Assembly: GCA_011049795.1 (NCBI GenBank)
Contig: DRHD01000145.1
Location: 1 to 7,923, forward strand
Reading direction: 5' to 3'
Length of the DNA stretch: 7,923 bases
From: Porticoccus sp.
GTDB taxonomy: Bacteria > Pseudomonadota > Gammaproteobacteria > Pseudomonadales > Porticoccaceae
In this document: positions 5,271-7,923 of the stretch, piece after piece
Position numbering within the stretch: position 1 is the stretch's first letter
Layout of the letters: every line of letters begins with the position of its first letter
Notes under the pieces: generated by a model
What the model was told of the DNA's origin: nothing
Databases searched by the model: none
What the model saw: only the letters and a program-made list of their open reading frames with translations
Program-made: the position numbers and the translations under genes

Positions 5271-6128
5271 TTGAACTTAAAAGACAGGGATATCAGGAGC
5301 CAGAATTTCACCGTGCGGATTGAACTAGATAATAAACAGCAGCCTATTCAGGTGATTCAAATCACGGATACCCACCTCGGCGATCAACCCGGTGAGCCGC
5401 TATTGGGTATGGATACTGACCAGAGTTTGGGCCATGTGCTGGACCTCATTCGTAAAGAGCGCAAGCCCGCCGATTTGATGCTGGCTACCGGCGATATTTC
5501 TAATTGTGGATCGGTTGCCTCTTATCAGCGTTTCCACCAACTCACTCAACACCTGGCCCCGCGCGCTTTATGGCTGCCGGGAAATCACGACTCCCTGCCT
5601 GCCATGCAGCAGGCAATGGCGGGTGCAGAGGAGCTAAACCGCTGTGCAGAAGTGGGTGATTGGCAGATTGTGATGTTGGACTCGACCACGCCCGGTGAAG
5701 TAGGCGGTAATTTCAGCGCTGATGAATTGGCTTTCTTACGTCAGACCTTACAAGATTCAACGGCGAGTCACGTATTGATTTGTTTACATCATCACCCGGT
5801 GATCATCGGCTGTGACTGGCTGGACCAGCAGCAGGTCGCCAATGCAGATGATTTTTTCGCGATCATTGATGAGTTTGACTCGGTGCGTGGCTTATTGTGG
5901 GGCCATATCCACCAGCCTATCGATCAACAGCGCAAAGGGGTGAGGTTAATGGCAACCCCTTCAAGTTGTGTGCAATTTGCCGCCAATAGTCCCGGCTTTA
6001 AATTGGCTAGACTCAATCCCGGCTATCGCTGGTTGGAGCTACATGCCGACGGTCGTATTGATACCGCTGTCTCCCGTGTTACCGGGGTTGAGTTTGATAT
6101 CGACTACCAGTGCTCCAGCGGTTATTAA
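5271..6128 (+). CDS. cpdA: 3',5'-cyclic-AMP phosphodiesterase CpdA
   Basis: A calcineurin-like (class III) phosphodiesterase that hydrolyses cAMP to AMP and so lowers CRP-cAMP signalling. With the TTG start it has 285 residues. The metal-binding motifs appear in order: D33-T-H35 in QITDTHLGD, G74-D75 in LATGDIS, G104-N105-H106-D107 in WLPGNHD, H173-H174-H175-P176 in CLHHHPV, and G211-H212-I213-H214. ATPSSCVQF and LELHADGRI near the C-terminus are further CpdA signatures, which separate it from other metallophosphatases. No in-frame ATG precedes the first motif, so the start is non-ATG. TTG at 5271 has a weak ribosome binding site. GTG at 5313, 14 codons later, has AGGAG (5295-5299) 13 nt upstream and gives an N-terminus closer in length to E. 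coli CpdA. The start is therefore uncertain; the identity is not. Confidence 0.94.
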   Translation: MNLKDRDIRSQNFTVRIELDNKQQPIQVIQITDTHLGDQPGEPLLGMDTDQSLGHVLDLIRKERKPADLMLATGDISNCGSVASYQRFHQLTQHLAPRALWLPGNHDSLPAMQQAMAGAEELNRCAEVGDWQIVMLDSTTPGEVGGNFSADELAFLRQTLQDSTASHVLICLHHHPVIIGCDWLDQQQVANADDFFAIIDEFDSVRGLLWGHIHQPIDQQRKGVRLMATPSSCVQFAANSPGFKLARLNPGYRWLELHADGRIDTAVSRVTGVEFDIDYQCSSGY

Positions 6129-6182
6129 CCTCTTCCTTTACTAAGCCGCATTTTCAAATAGCCAGTGCCGCTTCTAGCAGGT

Positions 6183-6806
6183 ATGCTTCGCGCTTTATTT
6201 TTACGGAGTATTCGCCGCTTGTTACGTCCGCTATTAATTTATATCCACGGTTTCCAAAGTTCCCCCCAGTCGCAAAAGGCCGAGGCGACTCGTCACTATG
6301 TGAAAAGCCAGGACCTCCCATTCGACTTTCTCACCCCGGATTTGGATAATTACCCCATGCGCAGCTATCAGCAGTTACAGGCCATTGTTGAACAGCATTT
6401 ACCCCGACCGATTGCGCTGATTGGTAGCTCCCTGGGTGGCTTTATGGCCACCGCGCTGGTTGAGCAATATGATGGCCTGCGAGCGGTGTTGGTCAATCCA
6501 GTAGTAAGACCCTATGAGTTAATCAGCCTGGTGCTGGGCGATAATGTCAATCCTTATACCGGCATTGAGTTTTTTCTGGACGAAAGCCATATTGATGAAC
6601 TTCATCAATTGGAGGTGGCAAAACTGTCAGATCCTTCGCGAATCAAAGTACTGATGCAAACCGGTGACGAAACCCTCGATTACCGTTCAGCAGTTAGTTA
6701 CTATCAAGGTTGCGAACAAGTGATAGAGGAGGGCGGCGATCATCGCTTTCAAAATTACGAAAAGCATTTACCCGATGTGATTAAATTTTTAGAATTGAGG
6801 ACTTGA
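6183..6806 (+). CDS. yqiA: YqiA-type esterase (alpha/beta hydrolase)
   Basis: A 207-residue alpha/beta hydrolase. E. coli YqiA is an esterase on short acyl esters with an unclear physiological substrate. IYIHGFQSSPQS at 19-30 holds the oxyanion HG motif. G81-S82-S83-L84-G85-G86 is the nucleophile elbow with S83. VNPVVRPYELI and NPYTG are YqiA signatures. QTGDETLDYR (159-168) carries the likely acid (D162 or D166), and EGGDHRF (183-189) the catalytic H187. The start is not certain: GTG at 6165 and ATG at 6183 have poor ribosome binding sites. TTG at 6219 has GGAG 10 nt upstream and would give 195 residues, close to the 193 of E. coli. The extra N-terminal Leu/Arg-rich stretch may therefore be untranslated. 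It lies between cpdA and parE as in other gammaproteobacteria. Confidence 0.92.
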   Translation: MLRALFLRSIRRLLRPLLIYIHGFQSSPQSQKAEATRHYVKSQDLPFDFLTPDLDNYPMRSYQQLQAIVEQHLPRPIALIGSSLGGFMATALVEQYDGLRAVLVNPVVRPYELISLVLGDNVNPYTGIEFFLDESHIDELHQLEVAKLSDPSRIKVLMQTGDETLDYRSAVSYYQGCEQVIEEGGDHRFQNYEKHLPDVIKFLELRT

Positions 6807-6921
6807 GACCATACTCAACAGCAGATAGATTGAACCGCAGGCCGAATCGCTATCACCTGCCGTAATTACCCGCTGATAAATGGTGAATCAACCTTCAGCC
6901 TACAGAGAACAAACGCCAAAC

Positions 6922-7923
6922 ATGTCTGATTATAACGCTGACTCCATCGAGGTCTTAACCGGCCTTGATCCGGTGCGTAAACGCCCCGGTATGTACACGG
7001 AAACCACTCGCCCTAATCACCTTGCCCAGGAAGTGATCGACAACAGTGTCGATGAGGCGCTGGCTGGCTTTGCTCAGCAAATTGATGTGGTTATCCATAA
7101 AGATGGTTCCCTGACCTGTACCGATGATGGCCGGGGCATGCCAGTGGATTTACATCCCGAGCAGAAAAAGCCGGGGGTGGAAGTGATTCTGACCACGCTG
7201 CATGCCGGTGGCAAATTTAATAATGATAACTATCAATTCTCTGGCGGCTTACACGGTGTTGGCGTCTCAGTGGTTAACGCCTTATCCAAAGTATTGGAAA
7301 TCAACATTCGTCGTAACGGCGAAGTCCATAACATGGAATTTAAAAACGGCGACAAGTCCCAAGACCTGAAGGTGGTTGATACCTGCGGTAAGCGTAATAC
7401 CGGCACCAGTATTCGTTTTTTACCCGATCCTTCCTATTTTGACTCCGCCAAATTTTCTGTGTCACGGATGAAGCATGTGCTGCGGGCCAAGGCCGTATTG
7501 TGCCCCGGCCTGCGCGTTACCTTTAAAGACGAAGCCAGTGGCGACAAAGAAGAATGGCATTACGAAGATGGCCTGTACGATTATATGGTGGCCAGTACCA
7601 AAGGTTGGGAAACCTTACCCAGCGACCCGTTTATTGGCAGTTTTTCTGGCAGTAACGAAGGCGTTGATTGGGCGGTGCAGTGGTTACCCGAAGGCGGCGA
7701 GCTGACCACGGAATCCTACGTTAACCTGATTCCAACCACGCAGGGTGGTACTCACGTTAATGGTTTACGTACCGGATTATTAGAAGCCATTCGTGAATTT
7801 TGTGAATTCAGAAACTTGTTACCCCGGGGCATAAAATTATCCCCCGATGATATTTGGGATAAGTGTTGCTATGTGCTGTCATCCAAACTGGCGGACCCGC
7901 AGTTCTCTGGTCAAACCAAGGAG
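6922..7923 (+). CDS. parE: DNA topoisomerase IV subunit B, N-terminal part (cut by window edge)
   Basis: 334 codons open to the right edge. The protein begins MSDYNADSIEVLTGLDPVRK followed by RPGMYTETTRPNHL, which marks ParE rather than GyrB. The GHKL ATPase motifs are all present: E37-V-I-D-N41 (N41 binds Mg-ATP), D68-D69-G70-R71-G72-M73-P74, the ATP lid G108-G109-L110-H111-G112-V113-G114, and in the transducer domain the QTK loop at 331-333 that reaches the ATP gamma-phosphate. The Toprim and C-terminal parts lie outside the window. With ParC, the enzyme unlinks daughter chromosomes. The start at 6922 fits the family N-terminus. An in-frame ATG at 6880 would add 14 unrelated residues and has no ribosome binding site. 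The 115 bp after yqiA contain no clear promoter. Confidence 0.97.
   Translation, partial: MSDYNADSIEVLTGLDPVRKRPGMYTETTRPNHLAQEVIDNSVDEALAGFAQQIDVVIHKDGSLTCTDDGRGMPVDLHPEQKKPGVEVILTTLHAGGKFNNDNYQFSGGLHGVGVSVVNALSKVLEINIRRNGEVHNMEFKNGDKSQDLKVVDTCGKRNTGTSIRFLPDPSYFDSAKFSVSRMKHVLRAKAVLCPGLRVTFKDEASGDKEEWHYEDGLYDYMVASTKGWETLPSDPFIGSFSGSNEGVDWAVQWLPEGGELTTESYVNLIPTTQGGTHVNGLRTGLLEAIREFCEFRNLLPRGIKLSPDDIWDKCCYVLSSKLADPQFSGQTKE

Noticed and set aside
6110..6349. Frame spanning the cpdA end and yqiA start
   Set aside because: It overlaps conserved coding sequence of both genes in a different frame, and its translation has no family features.
6830..6856. TTGAAC and TATCAC as a parE promoter
   Set aside because: The spacing is 15 bp and the -10 matches only 4/6; not distinguishable from chance.
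7475..7705. Frame of 76 codons within the parE region
   Set aside because: The parE frame is continuous and strongly conserved through this stretch, so this is a shadow.

Overview
The window is a piece of a gammaproteobacterial chromosome with moderate GC. Gene content and order point to a marine Pseudomonas-like or Cellvibrionales-like lineage: the yqiB-cpdA-yqiA-parE run with a divergent tolC is the familiar gammaproteobacterial arrangement, and waaA next to an FAD oxidoreductase resembles what I recall from Pseudomonas. The exact taxon is inference, because nothing was searched.

Layout from left to right. (1) The N-terminal 98 codons of an FAD-dependent oxidoreductase lie on the minus strand and run off the left edge. 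(2) Divergent from it on the plus strand is waaA (kdtA), the Kdo transferase of lipid A-core synthesis. (3) An accessory insert of about 1.2 kb separates waaA from tolC. It holds a complete Xre/RES type II toxin-antitoxin operon, with a 4-bp antitoxin/toxin overlap. In front of it is a perfect 22-bp inverted repeat with an embedded sigma70-like promoter, probably the autoregulatory operator. (4) tolC, an outer-membrane efflux channel, lies on the minus strand and converges on the insert. (5) Divergent from tolC on the plus strand are yqiB (DUF1249), cpdA (3',5'-cAMP phosphodiesterase), yqiA (alpha/beta-hydrolase esterase) and the start of parE (topoisomerase IV subunit B), which is cut by the right edge.

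The housekeeping genes concern the envelope (waaA, tolC), cAMP turnover (cpdA) and chromosome decatenation (parE). The foreign-looking part is the res-xre module. The RES family consists of NAD+-consuming toxins, and the Xre/MbcA/ParS antitoxin both neutralises the toxin and represses the operon. Two things deserve a second look: the long perfect operator palindrome, and an inverted, partly degenerate sequence (25 of 32 aligned positions plus one 9-nt gap) just beyond the 3' ends of waaA and tolC that brackets the module. The latter may be terminal inverted repeats of a mobile cassette, or the two halves of an ancestral bidirectional terminator split by the insertion. The nudF gene (ADP-ribose pyrophosphatase), which sits beside yqiB in E. 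coli, is missing here. I see no rRNA, tRNA, CRISPR array or transposase gene.
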